Positions 7,909 to 14,132 of a stretch of DNA of 15,781 bases are shown piece by piece; within the stretch, counting starts at the first letter, position 1; each line of letters starts with the position of its first letter. The stretch spans positions 1-15,781 of the forward strand of contig CACYDY010000163.1 of NCBI GenBank assembly GCA_902773245.1, in the 5' to 3' direction. This DNA comes from an uncultured Ruminococcus sp. (GTDB lineage Bacteria; Bacillota; Clostridia; Oscillospirales; Acutalibacteraceae). Under the pieces are notes generated by a model. That model had not been told where the DNA came from and did no database searches. It was given only the letters and a program-made list of their open reading frames with translations. The translations under genes were made by a program, and so were the position numbers.

Positions 7909-7937
7909 TTGAAATAAAAAAATCATTATGCTATAAT
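7909..7937 (+). promoter_or_regulatory. Extended -10 promoter reading toward dnaA
   Basis: TTGAAA (7909-7914), a 17-nt spacer, and TATAAT (7932-7937) with TGC directly before it (an extended -10). The predicted start near 7944 would give dnaA a leader of about 460 nt. No other convincing complete promoter is seen closer to dnaA. Confidence 0.75.
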
Positions 7938-7943
7938 AATTCT

Positions 7944-8406
7944 AACTGTTAATTTCATTATGAGTAGTAGCGTCTTTTTGCCGTTTTATTTGATTTTATG
8001 GCAAAAAAAGTACGGGCAAATGCAAAAAAAACAGCTTGGAAATTTAAATATATGCTGCTTCTTGTATTGAACACGAAATCCGTTTCAACCGATTTTTTAT
8101 AAAGTTAAGTGTATAATTTTAGCGGGCAGCAAAAAAACAGCATTGCCGATACAGCTGCACCGATAAAGGGGTTATTTTTTTATTGTTTTGTTGTAAGGTA
8201 AAATAATTTGTTAAATAATTTATATGATTTGCGGCATTCTTTTACAAATTATATCTCCAAACATAAAACAAAATTATAAAATCGGGGTCAATAACGCACG
8301 ACAACAGCCGAGCGTATTATTAACAAAACGGAAATATCAAAAAGACGATCTTGAAGTCCGTAAGCTGCGATTTTTCAGGACAGTCTGTATTGGGGGTTAA
8401 ATTAAT
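7944..8406 (+). other. Long dnaA leader region
   Basis: About 460 nt without a supported gene. It contains a second TATAAT (8112-8117) lacking a good -35, overlapped on the opposite strand by a one-mismatch DnaA box (TTATACACT, 8108-8116), and a GCAGC/GCTGC pair (8126-8130 with 8154-8158). The dnaA ribosome binding site is GGGGGT, about 9 nt before the ATG. I recognise no riboswitch. Confidence 0.45.
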
Positions 8407-9729
8407 ATGGATTCATTTAATGAAACTTGGGCGTTGGTCTGTGACTACTGCAAATCGAGGATCACAAAGGTTGCGTTTCAAACATGGATCAGCAGAATAG
8501 AACCTAAAGAAATAGATTTCGATATCGTTCAGATCAAGCTTTTGGTTCCCAATGAATTTCACCGGGAAACGGTAAACAGATGCTATCTCAATTATCTCAA
8601 AGACGGTTTTACCGAAATATTCGGTCAGGAATTTGAGATAAAGCTCGTTGTCCCCGAAGAGATCGAAGACAACAAAAAAACTCAGGAAGAAAAGAACCAA
8701 AGCTCCGAGGACGACACTCCGCTTACCTTTGACAACTACATCGTAGGCTCGTCAAACAAATTTGCTCACGCAGCGTCGCTTGCGGTAGCTCAAAATCCGG
8801 GAGGGGCTTACAATCCTCTATTCATTTACGGAAACTCGGGTCTTGGAAAAACACACCTTCTTCACGCAATAAAGAACGCCGTTTTGGATAACGATCCGGA
8901 TATGAAAATTGCCTACGTAAAAGGCGATGACTTTACAAACGAGATCGTCGAATCACTGCGGCGCGTAAATCAGGCTGAATTTCGTCAAAAATACAGAAAC
9001 GCCGACGTTCTTCTTGTGGACGACGTTCAGTTCATCGGCGGAAAGGAATCCACTCAGGAAGAATTTTTCCATACGTTCAATGCTCTTTACGAGGCAAAAA
9101 AGCAAATAGTTCTCACATCAGACCGTCCGCCGAAAGAGATAAAGACACTCGAAGAACGACTGAGAACCCGTTTTGAATGGGGACTGATAGCCGACATTCA
9201 GCCGCCGGATATCGAAACTCGTATTGCAATTCTCAAAAGCAAGGCGGAATCGCTTGATTTCGAGATCCCCGACGATATCTGCGAGTACATAGCAACAAAA
9301 CTGAAAACCAACGTTCGTCAGCTTGAGGGCGTTGTCAAAAAAATCAAAGCAAAAAGCTTTCTTAACGGAGAAAAGCCCTCGATCGCTATCGCCCAAGAGG
9401 TCATCTCGGACGTTCAGACAAACGAGATCCCCGTCCCCGTAACGGTAGAAAAAATCATAGAAGAGGTTGCGAGAACCTTCGGCGTTACATCGGAGGAAAT
9501 CAGATCGGTAAAAAACAGACGAGCAAATTTAAGTAACGCAAGACAAGTTGCCATTTACGTAGTAAGACAGGTAACGGGACTTTCAATGACAGCGATCGGA
9601 AAAGAATTCGGCGACAGACACTATTCCACCATAGTATACACAATGCAGGAAATGGAAAAAAAGCTTGCCAAGGATACAAAAACAAAGGAAATGGTAGACG
9701 ATATTATAAAGAATATCCAGGATATGTAA
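8407..9729 (+). CDS. dnaA: Chromosomal replication initiator DnaA
   Basis: DnaA binds DnaA boxes at oriC, forms an ATP-dependent filament, opens the origin and loads the helicase. At 440 residues all four domains are present: domain I (1-80), a short linker (85-105), the AAA+ domain with Walker A GNSGLGKT (142-149), Walker B VLLVDD (201-206), sensor 1 LTSD (236-239), arginine-finger region RLRTRF (251-256) and sensor 2 NVRQLEG (302-308), and domain IV from about 345. R379 (ARQ) is kept for minor-groove contact. The signature that usually reads GGRDH(T/S)T is here G402-D-R-H-Y-S-T408, altering base-contact positions. The downstream gap is the likely origin. Confidence 0.99.
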   Translation: MDSFNETWALVCDYCKSRITKVAFQTWISRIEPKEIDFDIVQIKLLVPNEFHRETVNRCYLNYLKDGFTEIFGQEFEIKLVVPEEIEDNKKTQEEKNQSSEDDTPLTFDNYIVGSSNKFAHAASLAVAQNPGGAYNPLFIYGNSGLGKTHLLHAIKNAVLDNDPDMKIAYVKGDDFTNEIVESLRRVNQAEFRQKYRNADVLLVDDVQFIGGKESTQEEFFHTFNALYEAKKQIVLTSDRPPKEIKTLEERLRTRFEWGLIADIQPPDIETRIAILKSKAESLDFEIPDDICEYIATKLKTNVRQLEGVVKKIKAKSFLNGEKPSIAIAQEVISDVQTNEIPVPVTVEKIIEEVARTFGVTSEEIRSVKNRRANLSNARQVAIYVVRQVTGLSMTAIGKEFGDRHYSTIVYTMQEMEKKLAKDTKTKEMVDDIIKNIQDM

Positions 9730-9773
9730 TCTGATTTGCAGTTTATTCCAAGTCGTATACAATAAGTTTAACA

Positions 9774-9804
9774 GTAATCATATTACAATCTGTAATATGA
9801 TTAC
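9774..9804. repeat. 31-bp near-perfect palindrome after dnaA
   Basis: Arms GTAATCATATTACA (9774-9787) and its exact complement (9791-9804) are separated by 3 nt. It lies 44 nt beyond the dnaA stop. A T6 run occurs only about 17 nt after the stem, so it is a poor intrinsic terminator; it could act as an RNA hairpin, an operator for a dimeric regulator, or an architectural site of the origin. Confidence 0.7.
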
Positions 9805-9897
9805 AAGGGTCTTGAGGATATTTTTTGATTTTTAGTGTCTTTTGTTCATAATTTATTAATTTTCTGTTCGATTTAACAATTGGATTGCTCTATAGAG

Positions 9898-9906
9898 TTT
9901 TCCACA
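9898..9906 (+). promoter_or_regulatory. DnaA box (TTTTCCACA)
   Basis: One mismatch to consensus, same orientation as the perfect box whose start is 32 bp further on. Part of the putative origin. Confidence 0.65.
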
Positions 9907-9929
9907 TTTCATTAACAATCAACATTCAC

Positions 9930-9938
9930 TTATCCACA
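9930..9938 (+). promoter_or_regulatory. Consensus DnaA box (TTATCCACA)
   Basis: The only perfect consensus box found in the window on either strand. It points toward the DnaA-trios, as in B. subtilis, but lies 118 bp from them. Confidence 0.85.
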
Positions 9939-9952
9939 ATATCAACACAGCC

Positions 9953-10000
9953 GTCAAGCCCGCAGTTAACTCTGTTAAAATCTGTCAAAACCCGTTAGGA
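9953..10000 (+). repeat. Helically phased GTYAA array in the origin
   Basis: GTCAA or GTTAA starts at 9953, 9965, 9974 and 9984, with GTTAG at 9994; spacings are 12, 9, 10 and 10 nt. The last three units share a (T/C)C(T/C)GTYA pattern. The array sits between the consensus DnaA box and the DnaA-trios, on one face of the helix. It does not match a DnaA box. Confidence 0.55.
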
Positions 10001-10056
10001 CATTTTTTCCCGAATACAATCAAGGTTTGAACAGTTTCCTGACATTTCCTTGCCCC

Positions 10057-10071
10057 CTACTACTACTACTA
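10057..10071 (+). promoter_or_regulatory. DnaA-trio element (CTA x5)
   Basis: CTACTACTACTACTA on this strand is 3'-GAT-5' five times on the other, the element on which DnaA forms a filament on single-stranded DNA in the B. subtilis basal origin unwinding system. A short C-run (10053-10057) precedes it, and an AT-only stretch follows, which is the expected order. Confidence 0.85.
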
Positions 10072-10138
10072 AATAATTAATATATATTATTTAATTGATT
10101 TTTCAAAATTTTTCTTTTTCTATATTTTTTTGTAAATC
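10072..10138. promoter_or_regulatory. DNA unwinding element of oriC
   Basis: About 67 nt of almost pure A and T immediately follow the DnaA-trios. Position and composition identify it as the probable site of initial strand opening. Together with the upstream boxes, phased motifs and trios (9898-10138) it makes the likely oriC core. Confidence 0.75.
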
Positions 10139-10238
10139 ATTCGATTTGAATTTACGAACGAACAAAGCCTGAAAAAATTAATTCCCGATTGAAAGTTATT
10201 AGCCCGAAATTTACGGCATATATTATTATATTCAGAGA

Positions 10239-10439
10239 GGCAATTCGCTTTGATGCTGCTTGTTTGGAATTTTCAAAAGGCAGCATTTGAAGATTTGCTT
10301 TGATATATAGTTTTTTTATTTCGCTGAGGGAAATTTGTTGATCTTTTCTGCTTCGTTCCGTCAGCGACCAAAGACGCTGTCTTTTGAATCTGCCAGCTTT
10401 TTGAAAAAAGCTGGGCAAAAACTTTAATTGTCCTCTTTC
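10239..10439 (-). repeat. Interspersed repeat, copy A (inverted)
   Basis: Read on the minus strand this matches the copies after recF: GAAAGAGGAC, a TTTTTGCCCAGC hairpin (10393-10402 with 10405-10414), CGCTGACGGAAC, AGCAGAAAAGATCAA, CCCTCAGCGAAATAAA and an AGCGAATTGCC end. It is more divergent than copies B and C and carries an extra inverted repeat (10253-10259 with 10280-10286) near its end. It lies between the unwinding element and dnaN. A reading frame through it is a by-product of the repeat and is not called a gene. Confidence 0.82.
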
Positions 10440-10450
10440 TAACTTTTTAC

Positions 10451-10471
10451 GAGCAATTTTTTAAATTGCTC
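10451..10471 (+). promoter_or_regulatory. Hairpin in the dnaN leader
   Basis: A 9-bp perfect stem (GAGCAATTT, 10451-10459, with 10463-10471) and 3-nt loop, ending 55 nt before dnaN. Only a short T-rich stretch follows, so termination would be weak. A TATAGT (10475-10480) directly after it lacks a good -35. No convincing dnaN promoter was found; expression may come from dnaA readthrough or from a non-consensus promoter here. Confidence 0.5.
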
Positions 10472-10526
10472 ATTTATAGTATTAATAACGATCATAAATT
10501 ACACTAAACGAAAGGTCAATATATCA

Positions 10527-11624
10527 ATGAAAGTTACATTCAGTAAAAACGAGCTTGTTCAAGCCGTTTCAAATGTTCAAAGAGCGGTTTCGACCAAAAA
10601 TTCCATTCCCGCTCTCGAAGGAATTTTGATAAAAGCTTACGATCACAAAGCGCTCCTTTGCGGTTATGATCTCGAGATCGGAATAAAAACCGAGATCGAC
10701 GCAACTATTATAGAAGAAGGCGATATTGTTCTCAGCGCAAAGCTTTTTTCGGATATTGTCAGACGTATGCCCGACGAGCTTATTACCATCGAAACCGACG
10801 ACAAGCTTATCACCTACATCAACTCGGGCGTTGCCGATTATCAGGTAGTCGGCATATCCTCTTATGAATATCCCGAGCTTCCGAGCTTTGACGAGCTTGA
10901 AAGCTTTTCGATAAACGGAAATATTTTAAAAAGCATGATAAAACAAACTTATTTTGCAATTTCGGACAACCAGTCCAAGCCGATCTATACAGGTTCTCTC
11001 TTTGATCTGAAGTCGGGAGTTCTTAATCTCGTTTCTATCGACGGTTTCAGAATGGCGGTACGAAAAGAGCGGATCACCGGTGACAATAATTTTAATTTTA
11101 TTGTTCCCGGAAAGACTCTCAGCGAAGTTTTAAAGATGAACTGCGACGATGAAACAGAGATCAAGGTTATTGTCGGAAAAAAACACGTTGTTTTTAAAAT
11201 TGATAATTATTCGATAGTTTCAAGGCTTATTGAAGGGAAATTTTTAGACTATGCCGGAACTGTGCCGAACGGGGCCGAAACTACGCTTCGTGTTAAGACA
11301 AGAGAAATTGCGTCGTCTGTCGAGAGAATGTCGCTTTTGACAAACGAAAAGCTTCAAAGTCCTGTCAGAGTTATCGTTGCCGATAACGGGATAAAGCTTT
11401 TGTGTACAACGGCAGTCGGCAAAGCGAGCGACTATATTGATCTTGCTTTTGATGGCAGCGAGGTTGAGATCGGATTCAACAACCGATATCTTCTTGACGC
11501 AATAAAAAATTCCGAAACCGACGAATTGATCTTTGAGTTTAACGGACCGCTGAAGCCCTTGAAGATTTTGCCGACGGAAGGCGACAGCTTTATCTTTTTG
11601 GTTGTTCCGATGAGATTGGCATAA
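10527..11624 (+). CDS. dnaN: DNA polymerase III beta subunit (sliding clamp)
   Basis: DnaN is the ring-shaped processivity clamp loaded around DNA by the clamp loader; it tethers the replicative polymerase and other DNA enzymes. The 365-residue protein begins MKVTFSKNELVQAVSNVQRA and ends VVPMRLA, both characteristic, and spans the usual three clamp domains (domain I with PALEGILI, domain II with SIDGFRMAVR near 170, domain III to the end). The ATG at 10527 follows AAAGG at about 9-nt spacing. First gene of a dnaN-yaaA-recF unit; it lies unusually far (about 800 nt) from dnaA because oriC and a repeat copy intervene. Confidence 0.98.
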   Translation: MKVTFSKNELVQAVSNVQRAVSTKNSIPALEGILIKAYDHKALLCGYDLEIGIKTEIDATIIEEGDIVLSAKLFSDIVRRMPDELITIETDDKLITYINSGVADYQVVGISSYEYPELPSFDELESFSINGNILKSMIKQTYFAISDNQSKPIYTGSLFDLKSGVLNLVSIDGFRMAVRKERITGDNNFNFIVPGKTLSEVLKMNCDDETEIKVIVGKKHVVFKIDNYSIVSRLIEGKFLDYAGTVPNGAETTLRVKTREIASSVERMSLLTNEKLQSPVRVIVADNGIKLLCTTAVGKASDYIDLAFDGSEVEIGFNNRYLLDAIKNSETDELIFEFNGPLKPLKILPTEGDSFIFLVVPMRLA

Positions 11625-11654
11625 TTATTAAAATAAAATTTCGGAGTGAGTGTT

Positions 11655-11870
11655 TTGAGAAAAGAAAATATTTATATAGATACAGAGTATATAAAGCTTG
11701 ATAATTTGTTGAAGCTTGGCGGTTTCGGAACAGGCGGACAGGCGAAAATGCTTGTACAAAACGGCGCAGTTAAGGTCAACGGCGAAGTTTGTACCATGCG
11801 AGGCAAAAAGATGCGTATCGGTGATACCGCAGAATGCAACGGGATCGTTTTAGAGGTGTGCGGCAAATGA
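11655..11870 (+). CDS. yaaA: S4-domain RNA-binding protein YaaA
   Basis: This small S4-like protein of the dnaA-recF cluster is thought to act in ribosome assembly; in B. subtilis YaaA (RlbA) is associated with the large subunit. The 71 residues include IDTEYIKLDNLLKL, a glycine-rich GGFGTGGQAK, and the S4 core VQNGAVKVNGE..RGKKMRIGD. The start is chosen as TTG at 11655, 8 nt after GGAG (11643-11646); a GTG at 11646 overlaps that Shine-Dalgarno and is unlikely. It lies 30 nt after dnaN and overlaps recF by 4 nt (ATGA), typical of coupled translation. Confidence 0.93.
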   Translation: MRKENIYIDTEYIKLDNLLKLGGFGTGGQAKMLVQNGAVKVNGEVCTMRGKKMRIGDTAECNGIVLEVCGK

Positions 11871-12970
11871 TTATAAACAGGCTGCAATTTGAGGGTTTTC
11901 GCAATCTTGAGGATTGTGAGATAACCCCCGACAGCGGTGTTAATGTAATATTTGGCACAAATGCGCAAGGAAAAACTAATCTTTTGGAAGGAATTTGGCT
12001 GTTAAGCGGCAACAGAAGCTTTCGAGGCGCTCGTGACAGAGAATTGATAAAATTCGGAAAAGAATATGCAAGATTAAAAATTGATTTTTTTTCCGAAGAG
12101 CGTGAGCAGACAGCAGAGATCCTGTTCCAAAAAGGAAAAAAAGAAGTTAAAATAAACGGTATAAAACAGCCGTCTTCTTCATCTTTGATCGGAAAAATTT
12201 GCGTTGTTGTTTTTTCCCCCGAACATCTGTCGCTGGTGAAAAGCGGACCGTCGGAAAGAAGAAAATTTATTGATAATGCCATTTGTCAGATCAAACCGGG
12301 ATATGTTGAAACTCTCTCGAATTACAACAGAACTCTTGTGCAAAGAAACGCACTTTTGAAAGATATTCCCTATCATTCGGAACTGTTGGATACACTTGAT
12401 ATCTGGGATTACAGGCTGTCCGTACTGGGTTCGAATGTAATCAGAATGAGATCAAATTACATTGAACGACTGAATATTTCGGCAAAAAAGTATCATTCCG
12501 GAATATCGGACGGCAGTGAAAATCTCGAAATTGATTATTCGTGCGGTTTTTCCGATGAGGACAGAGAATCGGGTGTCAAGGTGCGTGATTCTCTGATCGA
12601 AAGGCTGAAACAAAGCCGCAGCGAAGATATAAAAGACGGGCATACTTCGGTGGGACCTCATCGTGATGATATCGAAATATTTATAAACGGTGAAAATGTC
12701 AGAACCTTTGGTTCTCAGGGACAGCAGAGAAGCTGCGTTTTGTCAATGAAAATTGCCGAAGCTGAATTAATAAAAATTGCAGTGTCGCAGGAACCTATCG
12801 TTTTGCTTGATGATGTTCTGAGTGAGCTTGACAGCAAGCGTCAGGAATTTTTGCTTAATAAGATTTTTGATCGTCAGGTTTTTATTACCTGTTGTGAGGC
12901 TGCGTCGGTCGAAAGATTAAAGGGCGGCAGACTTTTTGAAGTAAAAAAAGGTGTTGTAAAAATGATTTGA
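11867..12970 (+). CDS. recF: DNA replication and repair protein RecF
   Basis: RecF is an SMC-like ATPase which, with RecO and RecR, loads RecA at single-strand gaps. The 367 residues include Walker A GTNAQGKT (30-37), the GPHRDD block (263-268), the ABC signature FGSQGQQRS (281-289) and Walker B IVLLDD followed by VLSELD (311-322). The frame is open 33 nt upstream, but ATG at 11867 gives the family N-terminus MIINRLQFEGFRNL and has GAGGTG before it. Its start overlaps the yaaA stop, and repeat copy B begins 14 nt after its stop; the hairpin there (13009-13030) lacks a U-run and is at best a weak terminator. Confidence 0.98.
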   Translation: MIINRLQFEGFRNLEDCEITPDSGVNVIFGTNAQGKTNLLEGIWLLSGNRSFRGARDRELIKFGKEYARLKIDFFSEEREQTAEILFQKGKKEVKINGIKQPSSSSLIGKICVVVFSPEHLSLVKSGPSERRKFIDNAICQIKPGYVETLSNYNRTLVQRNALLKDIPYHSELLDTLDIWDYRLSVLGSNVIRMRSNYIERLNISAKKYHSGISDGSENLEIDYSCGFSDEDRESGVKVRDSLIERLKQSRSEDIKDGHTSVGPHRDDIEIFINGENVRTFGSQGQQRSCVLSMKIAEAELIKIAVSQEPIVLLDDVLSELDSKRQEFLLNKIFDRQVFITCCEAASVERLKGGRLFEVKKGVVKMI

Positions 12971-12983
12971 TTAAAAAAAGCAT

Positions 12984-13226
12984 GAAAGAGGACATTTGAA
13001 GTTTTTGCCCAGCTTTTTGAAAAAAGCTGGCAGATTCCAAAGGCAGAGCCGGTGACGGCGAAGCCTAATCCCTTTAGGGAGTCGCTGACGGAACAAAGCA
13101 GAAAAGATCAATAAAATTCCCTCGGCGAAATAAAACAAACTATAAATCAAATCGATCCTCAAAATGATACCTTACGGCAAAAAAAAAAGGCAACAGCGAA
13201 GCGAATTGCCGTCCCGAGAAGGATAT
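12984..13226 (+). repeat. Interspersed repeat, copy B
   Basis: Begins 14 nt after recF. Order of parts: GAAAGAGGAC, TTTTTGCC, a 10-bp hairpin (13009-13018 with 13021-13030), AAGGCAGAGCCG, a small hairpin TCCCT/AGGGA (13069-13080, only in this copy), an 88-nt core (13082-13169), then GGCAA/TTGCC (13189-13193 with 13206-13210) around AGCGAAGCG. The core equals that of copy C except for one base (G13124 versus A13348). No transposase or terminal inverted repeat is seen. Confidence 0.9.
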
Positions 13227-13245
13227 GTATCAGCGATGCGAAGCT

Positions 13246-13455
13246 TATTAAAGTTTCGATCAAGCCTTTTCAAAGGCTTGCGGTTTCCAAAGGCAGAGCC
13301 GTTGGTCGCTGACGGAACAAAGCAGAAAAGATCAATAAAATTCCCTCAGCGAAATAAAACAAACTATAAATCAAATCGATCCTCAAAATGATATCATACG
13401 GCAGAAAAAACAAAACAGGCAACAGCGAAGCGAATTGCCGTTCCGAGATGGATAT
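13246..13455 (+). repeat. Interspersed repeat, copy C
   Basis: Direct repeat of copy B, the cores 224 bp apart. Its first hairpin (13261-13269 with 13272-13280) has a different sequence from that of A and B (CAAGCCTTT instead of CCAGCTTTTT) yet pairs perfectly. The tail hairpin GGCAA/TTGCC (13418-13422 with 13435-13439) is kept. Short reading frames across copies B and C are not called as genes. Confidence 0.9.
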
Positions 13456-13808
13456 TTGCCAAAGCTTAACGCTGTCCGGTTTAATTTGATGAATTACGTA
13501 TTTTTATTGTTCTGATTTTAAAAAAATTTCAAAAAAATTCATTTTAAATGCCCACAAATCGAATTTTTTGTGCTATAATATAATGAGTATGGTAAAAAAA
13601 ACGTTTGATGTCGGGCTTTTAAAGCCGTTTTAACAGCAAAGCGATCGTTTTATGCTTTTTTTGCATATAATTTTTCCGAAATTGCTGTTTTTTTAACTTC
13701 TGCGTCATTCAAAAGCTTGAATAGTTTAATGATAAATTGTTTTTGTACTATATAAAAAAATAAAGTTATTTCTTTGAATATAAATCTGCGAAATCCGGAG
13801 GCGGTTTG
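13456..13808 (+). other. Leader region of remB
   Basis: AT-rich, no gene seen. It contains the promoter candidate at 13571-13579, a GGCTTTTAAAGCC palindrome (about 13616-13628) followed by only four T, an ATGC-T7-GCAT palindrome (about 13651-13665) and a strong Shine-Dalgarno GGAGG at 13796-13800. Confidence 0.5.
13571..13579 (+). promoter_or_regulatory. Extended -10 promoter upstream of remB
   Basis: TGCTATAAT is a perfect extended -10, the same nine bases as in the dnaA promoter (7929-7937). The -35 position (about 13551-13556) is poor. Transcription would start near 13586 and leave a leader of about 220 nt before remB. Confidence 0.55.
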
Positions 13809-14066
13809 ATGTATCTTCATCTCGGAGCTGATGTTGTTATTCTCAAAAAAAATATAATAGGAATATTTGATCTGGATACTTCAACGATATCCAAAAATAC
13901 AAAAAGCTACCTTGCTCGCGCAGAGAACGAAGGCAGAGTTGTCAATGTTTCTTATGAGCTGCCAAAATCCTTTGTCGTAAGCGTAGAAAATGATCGTGAA
14001 ACAGTTCATATCAGTCAATTGTCATCGCAGACCTTGTTAAAACGATTTTCAGCTCAAATAAGCTGA
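13809..14066 (+). CDS. remB: RemB-like extracellular matrix regulator (DUF370)
   Basis: This DUF370 protein corresponds to B. subtilis RemB (YaaB), which sits at the same place after recF and influences matrix gene expression. The 85 residues begin MYLHLGADVVILKKNIIGIFDLDT, the family N-terminus, and end with the ISQLSSQTLLKR block seen in RemB. The ATG at 13809 is 8 nt after GGAGG; an in-frame TTG at 13806 is less well placed. In B. subtilis gyrB and gyrA follow; here an unrelated gene starts 66 nt downstream. Family call is firm; the regulatory role in this organism is inferred. Confidence 0.93.
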   Translation: MYLHLGADVVILKKNIIGIFDLDTSTISKNTKSYLARAENEGRVVNVSYELPKSFVVSVENDRETVHISQLSSQTLLKRFSAQIS

Positions 14067-14132
14067 TAGTTTTCGTTTGTTTGTAATAAATAATTATTAA
14101 TAAAGTTATCATACCTTAAAGGGGAAATAATT

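Noticed and set aside
7962..7970. GAGTAGTAG as a second DnaA-trio set
   Set aside because: Only two perfect TAG units, opposite strand orientation to the set at 10057, no adjacent AT-rich unwinding element or close consensus box.
7570..8406. CRISPR array or tandem repeats in the AT-rich region before dnaA
   Set aside because: No regularly spaced identical repeat was found; similarity is due to A/T tracts.
10152..10418. 88-codon minus-strand open frame before dnaN
   Set aside because: It runs through repeat copy A and AT-rich DNA. Similar peptide fragments appear in frames of copies B and C, so it reflects the repeat, not a gene. No family match.
13009..13030. recF terminator at the repeat B hairpin
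   Set aside because: The stem is strong but is followed by CAGATTCC, not a U-run; the T-run is part of the stem itself. Kept only as part of the repeat.
12971..13162. 63-codon minus-strand open frame after recF
   Set aside because: Lies within repeat copy B, antisense to the hairpins, with no plausible ribosome binding site or family.
13164..13391. 75-codon plus-strand open frame
   Set aside because: Spans the end of copy B and most of copy C; composition follows the repeat and no domain is recognisable.
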